Shown here: positions 1 to 10,124 of the stretch, piece after piece | How positions within the stretch are numbered: the stretch's first letter is position 1 | Layout: the number at the start of each line of letters is the position of its first letter | From: Polyporus tsugae | Taxonomy: Eukaryota > Basidiomycota > Agaricomycetes > Polyporales > Polyporaceae | Assembly (NCBI GenBank): GCA_024305745.1 | Contig: JAHRBS010000014.1 | Span: 565,501-629,500 of the forward strand | Length of the DNA: 64,000 nucleotides | Direction of reading: 5' to 3' | The notes under the pieces: model-generated | Told to the model about the DNA's origin: nothing | Databases searched by the model: none | Seen by the model: only the letters and a program-made list of their open reading frames with translations | Translations under genes and position numbers: made by a program

Positions 1-426
1 ATGTTGGTGCAGGTGAAAGCTGGGAGTGGTGCAGCAGAGATGCGGCACGCAAGGGGAATAGGTAGTGGTAGGACAGGGGTTGGTAGTATGGGTGTGGGTG
101 CCTGGATGCGGAGTGTGTTGGGAAAAGGTTGTGCGTAGGGGACAGATTGAGGCAGAGCCTTGCGACGAGGGACCAGAGGTGCATGCTCCCAAAGGTGGTA
201 GTGAAGGCGATCCTCAGCAGAGTCCACAAGTACACAGGATATCTGGTCCTGGACTGGGAGATGACCGTGCCTCTTGAAGTGGCAACGGGTAAACTCCTGG
301 AGATCTTGCTCCTTGGAGGGAATGGGGGGTAATGATAAACATATATAAAACTCCTGGGGGGAAGAGAGACGGCTGGCTAGTGTCTTGGGCACTGAACCAG
401 GGGCCTAGGTGTGAGATTCTGTCTAA

Positions 427-844
427 TGTCACAGCTGAACGACTGTGCCACAAAACAAACAAAAGGGGGGGCTCACTGATGGAGACACACAGAGGGTGGC
501 AACAGAAGTAGAGGATAGATTGGCCTAGACTAGAAGGCAGAGGATGGCAGGGGCTGTTAAGCTGCCTACAGATGATGGGGGAATAAACAAGAGACAGAAT
601 CTGAGGTCTCTGAGTCCACATCACAGCCCTTATATACTATACATGACAGGTGCACAGACCATCTGGCTTCAGGGCAGGCTTAGGCACTGATGGCAGGTGA
701 GCCAGTCCAAAAGGAGAACAAGGAGGTAAGTACTATTACATAATGATGACCAGTGTCCAGGCTGGAGTCCGAAAATGGGTGAACCTGGGGTTAGGGTTGG
801 TGGCTGTGACTGCAGTACCAAATGTGGCACAAAAAACTGTGACA
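427..844 (-). repeat. Family-A LTR-like repeat, copy 1
   Basis: A 418-bp repeat bounded by perfect 8-bp inverted ends TGTCACAG and CTGTGACA. It is nearly identical to 21,560-21,978 and, in opposite orientation, to the partial copy at 17,526-17,761. The likely sense strand is minus, because TATATAAGG followed by a GAGACCTCAG stretch reads on that strand, as in the LTRs of the chromovirus further right. The flanking 5-mers (tctaa and gtatc) do not match, so no target duplication supports a simple insertion here. Its right end abuts the decayed gene at 850-2,071 and may have removed that gene's start. Confidence 0.7.
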
Positions 845-849
845 GTATC

Positions 850-2071
850 AAGGATGGTTCCGGCAGCGGGCCAATTGTATGCTGGCACCCCAACTTCAAG
901 CAATTGCATGACCTCACCTACTTCCGCTATAGTCTCATTCAGGCAATAGCCGAGGGCTCTGACATCAACTACTGGGAGTATGATGTCCTTAAGGTCCGAA
1001 AGATATTTGGGATGATGGACACCGACGTTCATCCAGAAGACATTACACTAGTTCTACCCCTCAGTGCACTTGTCACCTCCCTTCTCGAGCATCCTAAATG
1101 ACCCACCGCTCCTGGACTGATCTGGGATCTGAATCCCTCCTGTGATATGTATCTATGCAACAGCAAACAGAAGCATCCCAATGTCCAGATCAAACGAGTC
1201 ATGCTCAACTGTACTCCCCACTATCGCATCCGGTACGAGCTCTCTGCAGAAGCCAGTTGCTGGTGAGATCTTCTCGTTGATTCTGTAACTGCTGTCTGCT
1301 ATACTGGCACGGCAAGATCTGAAGGTCTATGGACACTGTCGACTTCCTCGTCAATCAGGGTATCCCATTCCGTACTGTTTTTGAACCTGAGAGGCGACAC
1401 ATCCTCACACTGCTGCCCCCGGTTCAGACTGTCCTCGGCTGGCATCTCCCAAGCTTTGAACCCACCATCTGGGATTACAGGGAGTACAAACATCGAGTAC
1501 ATGCCCTTCTTTCTCAGCCCAAAGGTCGCACCGCTCTCCTTCATGGTGGTATCGTCTGGCGCCTTGCTGTTGAGGTCCTTGGAGGCAATTGGCATGAACT
1601 AGCAAGGATGGGGCCCTCTAGCGATGTCTATTTCTCCAGCCAGCCATTTGTGCCCCACCGTGGCGACCCATACTATGATGATGCACTCTCCTCCAATGAA
1701 CTCGATGTTGTATGTGGGGTTTACAAAGTGTACACTCAAAGTGGGTCCAATATCGAATCCCCTCTTATTTTGTCTCGCATGCTAATACACAGACAGACAA
1801 CTGTTTCACCCAAATACAGGACTTCTCGTGGTGGCCGAAAGCAGACACCTGGGAGAAGTCAGATCTCAACAAGGGATATTGGACTCCCTACTGCGAGCAC
1901 TGGTTCCAGGAACATCTGGAGCATATTCATAAGAGTGAGACCTCCCCGAGGATAGCAACAAAGTGGACGGACAGTCTCAAGCACTTCAAGGTGTCCTGCC
2001 CCTTTCAGCGCGCCATGCAGGATGCAAGTGCCGGTTTCCTAGATGAACAGCTTAAGGTCCCATGCATGTAG
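850..2071 (+). pseudogene. Decayed gene of an unnamed basidiomycete protein family (GYWTP motif)
   Basis: Three stretches of one protein can be followed on this strand: about 876-1,101 (CWHPNF, then KVRKIFGMMDTDVHP), 1,329-1,740 (MDTVDFLVNQGIPF, then GGIVWRLAVE) and 1,797-2,071 (SWWPKADTW, then GYWTPYCEHWF). A plausible intron runs from about 1,742 (gtgggt) to about 1,796 (cagacag), which restores the frame between the last two stretches. An in-frame TGA at 1,099-1,101 and another just before 1,329 break it, and the N-terminus is missing next to the LTR repeat. I know this type of sequence only as a hypothetical family common in mushroom genomes, and I assign no function. It converges on the KDZ-associated gene, whose stop lies 47 bases away. 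Confidence 0.5.
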
Positions 2072-2117
2072 TACATACTCTTGTCCCCCGATTGTAGTAA
2101 TCATTCAGAGACACTAT

Positions 2118-4418
2118 CTAGACAGTTGGCATCAAAACATCGTGGTACCCTGGACACAACCCTTGTGCTCGAAGTTTTGCTATGGTAATACAGTTCTTTT
2201 CCATGATAATCTCGTCCGAGAAAAAGTCATACAAGATCACATGCATCTCCCAAAGTATCGTGTGATAACCTCACAGCCATATGTTCGTCTGTTCTGCAAT
2301 GGAAGAGTTGAAGACCCATCCACTATCATCCTCTGTCCAAAGATCAGGATGATTACATGGATTGCAGTGGAAAAGACATGCATCACTGTTCTTTTTGTGC
2401 TTCGTCTTCCAGTGAAAAACATCAACAGGTAACCCAACACGCTCGTGAAGAGTGTCCCCGCTGGCTTTCGAGTGAGAATACAAGGTACACCTGTTATCAA
2501 ATATGATATAAGACGGAAGAAAGTCGCAGACTGTGAGCCTTGCATTGACTAAAGCTAGCACCTGAGGGACTGTTTCTGATCCATAAAATGTCTCCCGTAG
2601 GAGGATGACTCCACACAGACGGGTCATAACCTCTTCATTATGAGTGCGTCAACGCCCAAAGGCTGCTCGCAAGTGGCGGTTCCCAACGGTTGGCTTGTTA
2701 GGACATGGTGCCTCCAAAGCTGGTGCGATAGTAGACAAAGAGGGGCCAGACTGAGACCTAGGTAGAGCCGAGCCAGAGGGAGTCGATGCTGAAGGGGCGG
2801 GCATGGAGGATGAGGCGAGAGTTGCAGATGACACAGGCACCGACAGCGATACAGGTGGTACCTCACTTCCAGATACTGGTACGGTATCCACCGTGGAAGA
2901 CGAACCAGCTACAATGGTGCCGTGATCATCAACAGCGGCCTCAAACACTTCATCTGTGGGCGCATTCGGTGCCACAGCATCATTCAGATGGGAGATGCGT
3001 GCGCGCTGGAGACGTCGGCGGAGGGTGAAGGAGGCCTTATCATGAAGACGGTACCAATCCTCAAGCTTGCGATGATTGGAATTGATGCATGTCTTGAAAC
3101 CCAGCTGGCAATTAGACCCACAATCCTCGATGGTGCACAACTCCTTATGGCCCCAGTGGGCAGGGCAGAACTGGTCCTGAGTCGACTGGAGCTCTCCAGT
3201 GCAGTGACGCACTCCGCAACAGGGACAGCCCATGTCAATACCATCAATGATGATGGCATCAATGACCTCTGAGAGACCTCAACGTTAACATTATGCTGTC
3301 ACCAAGGTTCCAGAGAACGTACCTGCCTATCCGTCTGCATGTTCAAACCATCAAACACACTTTATGCAGTAGTGTGTGAACTCCGGTTGGCCTGACCATC
3401 GGATATATTCATTGCGTGCCTGCATGGCAGCCGTAAAGCAATCCTTTTGGTCTCCAGCATACGGAACTTGCAAGACATACTTTTGGCACATGGCGTCTTT
3501 GAGTAGTGCATTAATGACAAACCCATCCCATACATACTCTGTGCGAAGCTGATAACTGGGGTTCCGTTCCTGTTCGGGTGATAGGCATGCAAGCAACTGG
3601 TGATAGATGTGTGCTGCATTCGTTGCAGACGTCCATAACAACAGTGTAAGCGTAAGGAAATGTTGAAGTACTGCACGCTCAATAAATGTATGCTCCGCAA
3701 CCTGGACCACATCCGGCAAGCCCGCATAGTAGTACCTCACCCCTTGGTGGACTGCGTAGTTGTGGTGATAGTTTGTGTTGCAGGCTGAGAAGAGCGCGTT
3801 AGCGAAATGAACACAACAGTGTTGACGTTGTATAGACCTACAGTAGCAATACAAATGGGTCAACCATGCCTCACAAACCCCATGCTCCATGGTGAACAGG
3901 AAAACCTTGACAGGTGTATCTTTGTGGCGTAGGAAGGTTGGCTGGGGGCAGAACTGCCGATCACATACGTGCACCAGTGGATACAGCATACGGCCTGCTA
4001 CAATGCGAGACCGGTTAGAACAGACAGAAGAGAATAGTCCAAGAGATGCACTGAGCTTGAACTTTTCACCAACATCATCCTGAAACTGAGGAAGAAGATC
4101 GCGTGTCAACACAGCACCCTGGGCCCAAATGATGAGACGAAGGGCCTTCCAGAGCGCACATATATGGGGTACTAGCAGCTTGAGGCACGTGGTGAGGAAT
4201 TCCTTGATCTCATCTGGCAAGCTATCTGGAATGGACTCTGGAGGGGCGGTCGGTGGCTGCTTGTGGATGATAATGTTGCGCAAGCATGCGGTGGAGTGGA
4301 TGAAGTCAAGGAGGGTTTGTAAGGTGGCAGTCTTGGAGATCTTACTCTCTGCGAGATCACTCCCTACAAGGTCATTGGTCGCCTGCAGTAGGGTGTAGAT
4401 TAATTTGATGGAGAACAT
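2118..4418 (-). pseudogene. CxC5/CxC6 KDZ-transposase-associated protein, decayed
   Basis: Reading from an ATG at 4,418, the first exon has the CxC5 cysteine cluster: CDRQFCP, then CNTNYHHN, VWDGFVI, AMQARN and HYCIKC. After a likely 54-bp intron (3,322-3,269, gtacgt to tctcag) the second exon opens with the CxC6-type stretch MGCPCCGVRHC and LCTIEDCGSNCQLGF. It then has a Ser/Pro-rich linker and a C-terminal DNA-transposase-like part (LPSYIIFDN, GLPVDVFHWKTKH, NSSIAEQTNIW), ending with TAG at 2,118. In-frame stops lie at 3,351-3,353 (TGA), 3,327-3,329 (TAG), 2,649-2,651 (TGA) and 2,271-2,273 (TGA), with no frameshift. CxC5 and CxC6 clusters are described as associated with KDZ (Kyakuja-Dileera-Zisupton) transposases of fungi. 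The copy is non-functional as read. Confidence 0.75.
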
Positions 4419-5266
4419 GGCGACAGAATGGGCAAATGGTCCACAAAGATGTATGCAGGCAGGCGTTGGGAGACGGGAAGACAGAAGTCTGCACCGGGAG
4501 AGAACCCAATGCAGGCATGACAGAGCAGTGGGTGGGCGGGGTAGGAAGATGCCTGCAAATGATGCCTGTGATGGGACCCGTAGGCCAAGCAAGGGACTGG
4601 GCAGATGCAGGTGGAGCAGTACAACAAGGGAGTCAGGGACAGTGTTCAACGCTAGAGGGTCGTTGATGGTACTTACGTTGCTCGAACGAGGCAAACCAGG
4701 AAAGGCGATGGGCGAGAACTTGAGATGGTGGCAGGGAGGGACGTAGGCTTGGTGAGAGAGAGACAGAGGGACAGGGAGAGACGGTCAAGGGGAGGGGAGA
4801 GATGGACTGTCTGCAGTGGGAGAGAACCCAATGCAGACACAGTGTGAGGTGAAAGGTTGAGAAGCCATCTGTGAGGAGAGATAACCCCTCACAGGCCCAG
4901 AGAAGAGGACAAAATGAGAACAGATGAGGTGAAGAACCAGGTCGATCATGTTTGCAAGGCAAAGCGAAATGGGAGCAGATTGGACACGAGGTTCCCATTC
5001 GAGTCTGATCCATGTTTGGTGCCAAGATTGTGCCACCCGATCATTATCCCATTATCCCCCGAAGAACGGGATAATCACCATTCCACGGACACTCTCAAAG
5101 TTCTCTGACTTCTGCAATGTTGCCCTTTTTTGGGTCTTTCTCAAATTGTTCCTTGATATGGTACTGCATGTGTAGTCCATGATATTTATACAAAAACCAA
5201 CACTTCTTTAATCTAAGGAAGGGGGGGCACCTGTTGAGGCAAGCCTTTGACCGGTGACATCAGGAG
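4419..5266. other. No recognisable gene
   Basis: Upstream of the KDZ-associated gene. There is an imperfect internal repeat: the string gagagaacccaatgcag occurs near 4,499 and again near 4,821. A G-run (aaggaagggggggc) at about 5,215-5,228 resembles a retroelement polypurine tract, but I can tie it to no LTR. Confidence 0.4.
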
Positions 5267-5713
5267 TCACTGGTCGTCAGATAGGGAGTTGAGCTCAAGC
5301 CCTCGATCTACGTGAGGGGTTGTCGGTGGTGCTGGTGCAGGAGGCTCGGTCTGGTCTTGGTGCTCAATCACGTGATGAAGTATAGTAACAAAATTAAAAA
5401 CAGAAGTGGCAAATAATGCCAGGTTGAGGAGATGGGCGATGGTGATGCCTAGTGGTGGTGAGCAACAGTGTGAGGCGGTGAGATGTGATGGGGGTCTTAC
5501 CGACAATGAGCAGGGCATAAGCCGGCTGCTCGACTAGGTCCCCCTGCCTCATCCGGGTGTCTTTGCGAATATGTGGTCAGAGTGGTTGTGGCTGTGGAGG
5601 GTATGGTTGACCATGTGTTTGGCAACATTGTTGAGGATGACAGTAACAATGGTGAGAGTGATGGCCTGGAGGCCGAGGACTGCGAATACGAAGAGGGCAA
5701 GGATGTAGAACAT
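5267..5713 (-). pseudogene. His-rich small membrane protein or pol C-terminal extension
   Basis: An ATG at 5,713 opens a 54-codon frame ending in TGA at 5,549-5,551. It has one strongly hydrophobic segment (MFYILALFVFAVLGLQAITL) followed by a His/Asn-rich tail (HTLHSHNHSDH). A second hydrophobic stretch (HLLNLALFATSVFNFVTIL) and a Pro-rich end follow down to 5,267, after a possible intron. The first frame is the same one that encodes the chromodomain just upstream, from which a single TAA (5,729-5,731) separates it, so it could have been a membrane tail of the retroelement polyprotein. I do not recognise it as a named family. Envelope-like function would be speculation. Confidence 0.4.
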
Positions 5714-5728
5714 CGCCTCTGGGCCCCT

Positions 5729-6945
5729 TTACTTGAGGCGGTGTGTCTTTTTATAGGCTTTGAGAATATCCTTTGTATTTTTGAGGTTTGCTTCCAGTTC
5801 CCAGGAGTTCTCAAACAATTCCCATCCCTTCCAGAATACTAGGTACTGCTTTGTTTTCCATTTACGGCCAGTCGTTCAGTGATTAATGATTGCTTCCACT
5901 TTGTGTTCTTCCTCTCCTTCGACCATATCCGGTGGTGATTGAGGGAGGTCCGGTCCATGTTCCTTGGTGGTGCAATATGGCATCAGTAAGGCGGCATAGA
6001 ACATGGGATGTTTCCATTTCTTCAGGAGGTTTAGTTTGAAGGTGACCGGACCTAATACCTCTGCAATGGTAAAGGGTCCTTCCCGTTTAGGGGCTAACTT
6101 TTGGTATGGATATGGTAACTTGAGGTTTGTTGATTTGAGAAGTACTTTGTCACCTTTCTCAAAGTTCACGGGTTTTCCCGAGGTGTGTCGGGCCATTGCG
6201 AGGGCTGCTTGTGCATGCGATGCAATGGTGTTCTCTTGGTTCTATTGAAGCTCTGTGAGTCGTTCCTCTGTGGTTGGATACTTTAGTTTGGTTTGGACAG
6301 TTCCTATTGCTTCCGGTTGGTATCCATATAGAAGTTCAAACGGGGATTTACCCGTTGAGGAATGAGTCCGTTGATTGTGCGCAAATGCCCTGGCTGGTAG
6401 GAAGTTGGTGATGTAGTCCATAGTGATGACCTGGAATGGGCGTGTATTGCCACTGTGTGGGATTGGCATTAGCAGAGGCTTTATCGGGTTTGTCCAGACC
6501 TTGGTAGTCTGGCTGACTGTGCATCCTCAGCAGTATTGTGTGATGAATTGACTCATGCCTTCCCAGTAATACTCCTGTTTGACGAGGTCTTTGGTCTTCT
6601 GAATGCCGGGATGTCCCATATGTAGAGGTTTGTGGTACATTCTGACAATATCTCAATGGAGATTGTCATCAGGTGGCACATAGACCTTGTCCTTGTATAG
6701 TAATATCCCATTGTCTTCGGTCCAGTCATCAGATTTTCTGTTTCCGGGTTGTTGCATGGTCTTATTTTTGCTGGACAGAAGAGGAATAAGTTGTGGATCT
6801 TGTGCCTTGTTGTCTCAAATTCATTCTTGGAGTTTGATATTGACAGTGTTCATGAAGATATCTTCTTTGAGTACCATGACATTTTTGTTGTCATTTCCCC
6901 CCCCCTCATGGTCTGGTCTCCTGGACAGAGTGTCTGTTACCACCT
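5729..6945 (-). pseudogene. Chromovirus (Ty3/gypsy) pol fragment: RNase H end, integrase, chromodomain
   Basis: Reading leftwards from about 6,945: the end of RNase H (VTDTLSRRPDH), the integrase zinc-finger region (HKPLHMGHPGIQKT), a deleted integrase core, the core C-terminal end (HNQRTHSSTGKSPFELLYGY), the GPF-type module (KLAPKREGPFTIAEVLG) and a chromodomain ([18 protein letters not shown]). A TGA at 5,876-5,878 interrupts the chromodomain and a TAA at 5,729-5,731 ends it. Most of the catalytic core is gone and the reverse transcriptase is absent, so this is a dead 5'-truncated copy. It is distinct from the chromovirus at 8,791-18,206, which lies on the other strand. Confidence 0.75.
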
Positions 6946-7057
6946 TGTATGCAGTCCTATCTTTTCCCTTTGTCATTCCTACCTCACTCTCGCCCCTGCA
7001 TGACTCCCAGGTTCAACCCCATTGTACTCTTACTAGGCACGTAATCATAACATCACA

Positions 7058-7402
7058 TGTTAGCTATTGTCCTTGGTCCGGACCTTCCCGTGCTATTGTC
7101 CTTCTCAGTACAATAGGCCTTCCCCTCTTAGTTACTCCTTTGTTCTCTGTTCACTGTAGGGACCTGTTATGCTATTGTTCCTGTTACCTATATAAGATGA
7201 GACCCCCATGTACATTTCCCTAGTTTGACCTCTTGAATCTATTGAGGTTCTCACTCCCCACTGAACCCTTGAGCATCTGTTCCCTGGCCAGTCGCTACTC
7301 AGAACCTCTGACACAACGAACACTGCTAAACTCCCTCGTCATCCTCTGCCCACTTTGAGAGTATGCACCTCTGACCCATACACTGAGAAACTCGTCATAA
7401 CA
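7058..7402 (+). repeat. LTR-like repeat with TATA box, family C
   Basis: A segment ending in CTCGTCATAACA with a TATATAAG box at about 7,199. The bases right after it (TTAGGTCAAACTC) resemble those after the left LTR of the chromovirus (TTAGGTTGAAACT at 9,680), which suggests a shared primer-binding region and supports the right boundary. The left boundary (TGTTAGC) is a guess. No partner copy is visible in the window. Confidence 0.45.
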
Positions 7403-8041
7403 TTAGGTCAAACTCTTTCTTCTGCTGACTTATCCAAGTCTAGGCAATAACTGTGGCTCCCCCGACACAAAGCATCAGACATCTCCCAAGTAACTCTACT
7501 CTTGGAGAAGACGATGTCTGGTACCTCCACGATCAACACATTGTATGCAATGGTACTCATTGGGTCTATACTACTGGAGAAGACAGATATCCCCTTGAAG
7601 GAACCTCCAGAGTTAACCCTACTGAGTGGCCCGAGAGATCTCTAGAGAATTCCAGTCAAATCCCTGTGGCATCCCAGAATCCCAGTTGAAACCCTACTCC
7701 CAAAGCTTCCCCCTTGCTCTCAGCTATTTCCCTAGCCACAGCGCTAACCCTAGCCAGCGAAGGAATCAGTCACCGCATACCACCTCCAGTATCCCCCTGT
7801 TACAATTGCATACCCAGCCAGGCCCAACGTCTCTTACTACCTCACCGCTCCTGGCTTACCAAGCGACCCTAACCCATTTACCAGTGTAGACATCCCAGAA
7901 GCTATCCCATCCATCCTGCTTACCGGCAGACAAACCGAGCTCTACCGACTCCCCACTCTCCTCCCACAGTCCGCAGCCCGCAGTCCACAGCCCGCAGCCC
8001 GCAGTCCATAACTCAGAGACAGTCCGCAGCATCCACTTGTG
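7403..8041. other. Retroelement leader-like DNA, no gene
   Basis: Lies between two LTR-like promoters. It contains a short direct repeat of ccgcagcccgcagtcc units at about 7,971-8,025. No coding frame here has support. Confidence 0.4.
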
Positions 8042-8243
8042 TATATAAGGGGTGACACCTCAGTAGTGACCCCCAGTTTTCAGTCTCTTGTGTATTCTAT
8101 AAGATCGCCCTGGTGGCAATCTTCCTATACATCCTATGTCTCCTAGAGCTCCTCGCTCTAGTATCCAACCTCTAGTCAACAACTAGTTCTTGGTCTAAAC
8201 ATCTGAACTTATTGAACTAAGGAGTTCGATAGTTGAGACGTAA
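8042..8243 (+). promoter_or_regulatory. LTR-like promoter end with TATA box
   Basis: A TATATAAG box at 8,042-8,049 is followed by about 190 bases ending in GAGACGTAACA, an LTR-like 3' end, directly before the gag reading frame. It is probably the right part of another LTR. Its start is not resolved. Confidence 0.35.
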
Positions 8244-8343
8244 CACCCCCATCGTTCCCCCATCCAAACCTCTGACATCAGGAAGTGGTGCCAAACCCAG
8301 ACAAACAATCAACCTCAACTCACCCCTGAAACCCAAGATCCCC

Positions 8344-8790
8344 ATGTCAAACACGCAGTCACCTCCCGTAACAAGTACCCCCACAGTACGACCTAGCAAA
8401 CGAAAGATCCGCCCTCCTCCTGACTTTTTGGGAGACCACACGCAAGCAGCTCTGTTCTTTAACAACTGCAGAACCTACCTGCGCATCAACGCAGCATCTT
8501 ATCCAAACAATGAAGAAAGGATCATCTTTATCTTGTCATTCTTGGAAGGAGGCACCGCTGGACCATGGAAGGAAGTTTTGATGGGAGAAGCATATGAGAC
8601 TGATAACAAGGGCACGGAAGTAGGATTTGGAACCTTTGACACCTTCAAAGCAAAGTTCTTTGCCACCTTCCAACCCCTATTTCCAGCTGCCAACTGCATT
8701 ACCCGGATGAAAGCAATGAAACAGACAGGGTCAGCAGAAGATTATGTTGCCCAGTTCCATCTCACTGCCGCCAAATCCACTGTCATAGAC
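8344..8790 (+). pseudogene. Retrotransposon Gag fragment
   Basis: From the ATG at 8,344 the frame encodes a basic Pro-rich start, then a capsid-like domain (RPPPDFLGDHTQAALFFNN, LSFLEGGTAGPWKE, FDTFKAKFFATFQP, MKQTGSAEDYVAQFH) typical of Ty3/gypsy Gag. The frame is also open upstream to about 8,233. It is cut at 8,790 by the left LTR of the chromovirus, and the rest of the element is not found on the far side of that LTR or of the whole element. No zinc knuckle remains. Confidence 0.7.
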
Positions 8791-9679
8791 TGTCATGAAC
8801 GTTCCATTTGGTGCCTGTTACGACTGGACGTCAAGTAAGGATCAGGGATACGTGCGAGACAAGCAGGAGCGCCGACAAGCACTTGTGCAGCGAGAGCAGA
8901 GCAAGGCTCAATGGTCAGGGCTGGAGACAAGGTGTATTGAGTAAGTAGTTGTCTATGAGTGAAATACAGTGAGGCTTACCTGGAGACAAGAGGTCAAAAC
9001 TGAGGTCTCCAGGCAGCAAAGTACAGGTCCTTATATACATATAGAGGACAATGAGAACCCGGGGCAATAGGTAACTATGGCCACGGGTGAACAATGGAAA
9101 CGGAACAATGGCGACGACGGACAATAAGGAGCTATTGTGCTAAGGAACAAAGGATGAGATACAATGCAACAGAGAACAATAAGTACAATGTGAGAAGTAG
9201 ATCGTCTGGAAAAGGAAACTGAGGCGCTGGTGGCAGGCGCAAACGTTCATGACAGTGCCTGCTATCAGTGCCTTGGTTTTCTTTTACGGACGATCTACTT
9301 CTCACATTGTACTTATTGTTCTCTGTTGCATTGTATCTCATCCTTTGTTCCTTAGCACAATAGCTCCTTATTGTCCGTCGTCGCCATTGTTCCGTTTCCA
9401 TTGTTCACCCGTGGCCATAGTTACCTATTGCCCCGGGTTCTCATTGTCCTCTATATGTATATAATGACCTGTACTTTGCTGCCTGGAGACCTCAGTTTTG
9501 ACCTCTTGTCTCCAGGTAAGCCTCGCTATATTTTGCTTGTAGACACCTACTTACTCAATATATCTTGTCTCCAGCCCTGACCATTGAGCCTTGCTCCACT
9601 CTCGCTGCACAAGTGCTCATTGACGCCCTTGCTCATCTTGTAAGTCTCCCTGATCCTTACTCGATGGCCAGTCGTAACA
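8791..9679 (+). repeat. Left LTR of the chromovirus, split by a nested LTR
   Basis: Its first 25 bases are at 8,791-8,815 and the remaining 420 at 9,260-9,679. Between them is an inverted solo LTR of the same family, with GTGCC duplicated on both sides (8,811-8,815 and 9,255-9,259). A TATATAA box precedes the inferred transcription start, as in the right LTR. Confidence 0.85.
8816..9254 (-). repeat. Nested solo LTR, inverted
   Basis: A 439-bp repeat from TGTTACGACTGG to CGTTCATGACA, the reverse complement of the chromovirus LTR. A perfect 5-bp target duplication GTGCC flanks it. Together with the outer LTR it forms a near-perfect palindrome with arms of about 420 bases centred at 9,254/9,255. 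Confidence 0.9.
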
Positions 9680-10124
9680 TTAGGTTGAAACTACTTCACG
9701 AGCACCGATGTACCCACACCCTTTCCCTTTTCCCCTTGTACTGCACACACTCTTGACCCTCTGTGTTGGCCTAGCGTAGTGCATGCTCTAGTCACACCAT
9801 CGGATGTGGTCTTGATTCAACTTGAGGCTTGCCACTTTCAGTGATACAGTGCGCGGAAAGCTCCTAACCCGAGACCCCAGCACTGACAGAAGTGGTCCGC
9901 CTCACGGTGTGGGAGGCTAGAGAAAGGCGGCGAAACAAAGCCAAGGTAGGACACCCCTGGGCTTGTGTCCCTTGAGGTTAAGACACAGCAATAGGCTGAG
10001 GAGGCTGAGCAGACAGTGTTGGGTTGTGCACCAGCCGTCCATCATTCCTGGATAGGAAGCGAGACACTTCATCCTGGCTTGCAAAGAGTTCGCACACGCC
10101 TTTCATCCCTTTGAAGTTCAGGAC

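Noticed and set aside
785..800. ggttagggttgg, telomere-like
   Set aside because: Only about one and a half units, and part of the family-A LTR repeat, where it recurs in each copy.
5215..5230. G-rich tract as a polypurine tract of an LTR element
   Set aside because: No LTR start with a matching partner was found after it, and the nearby pol lies on the other strand.
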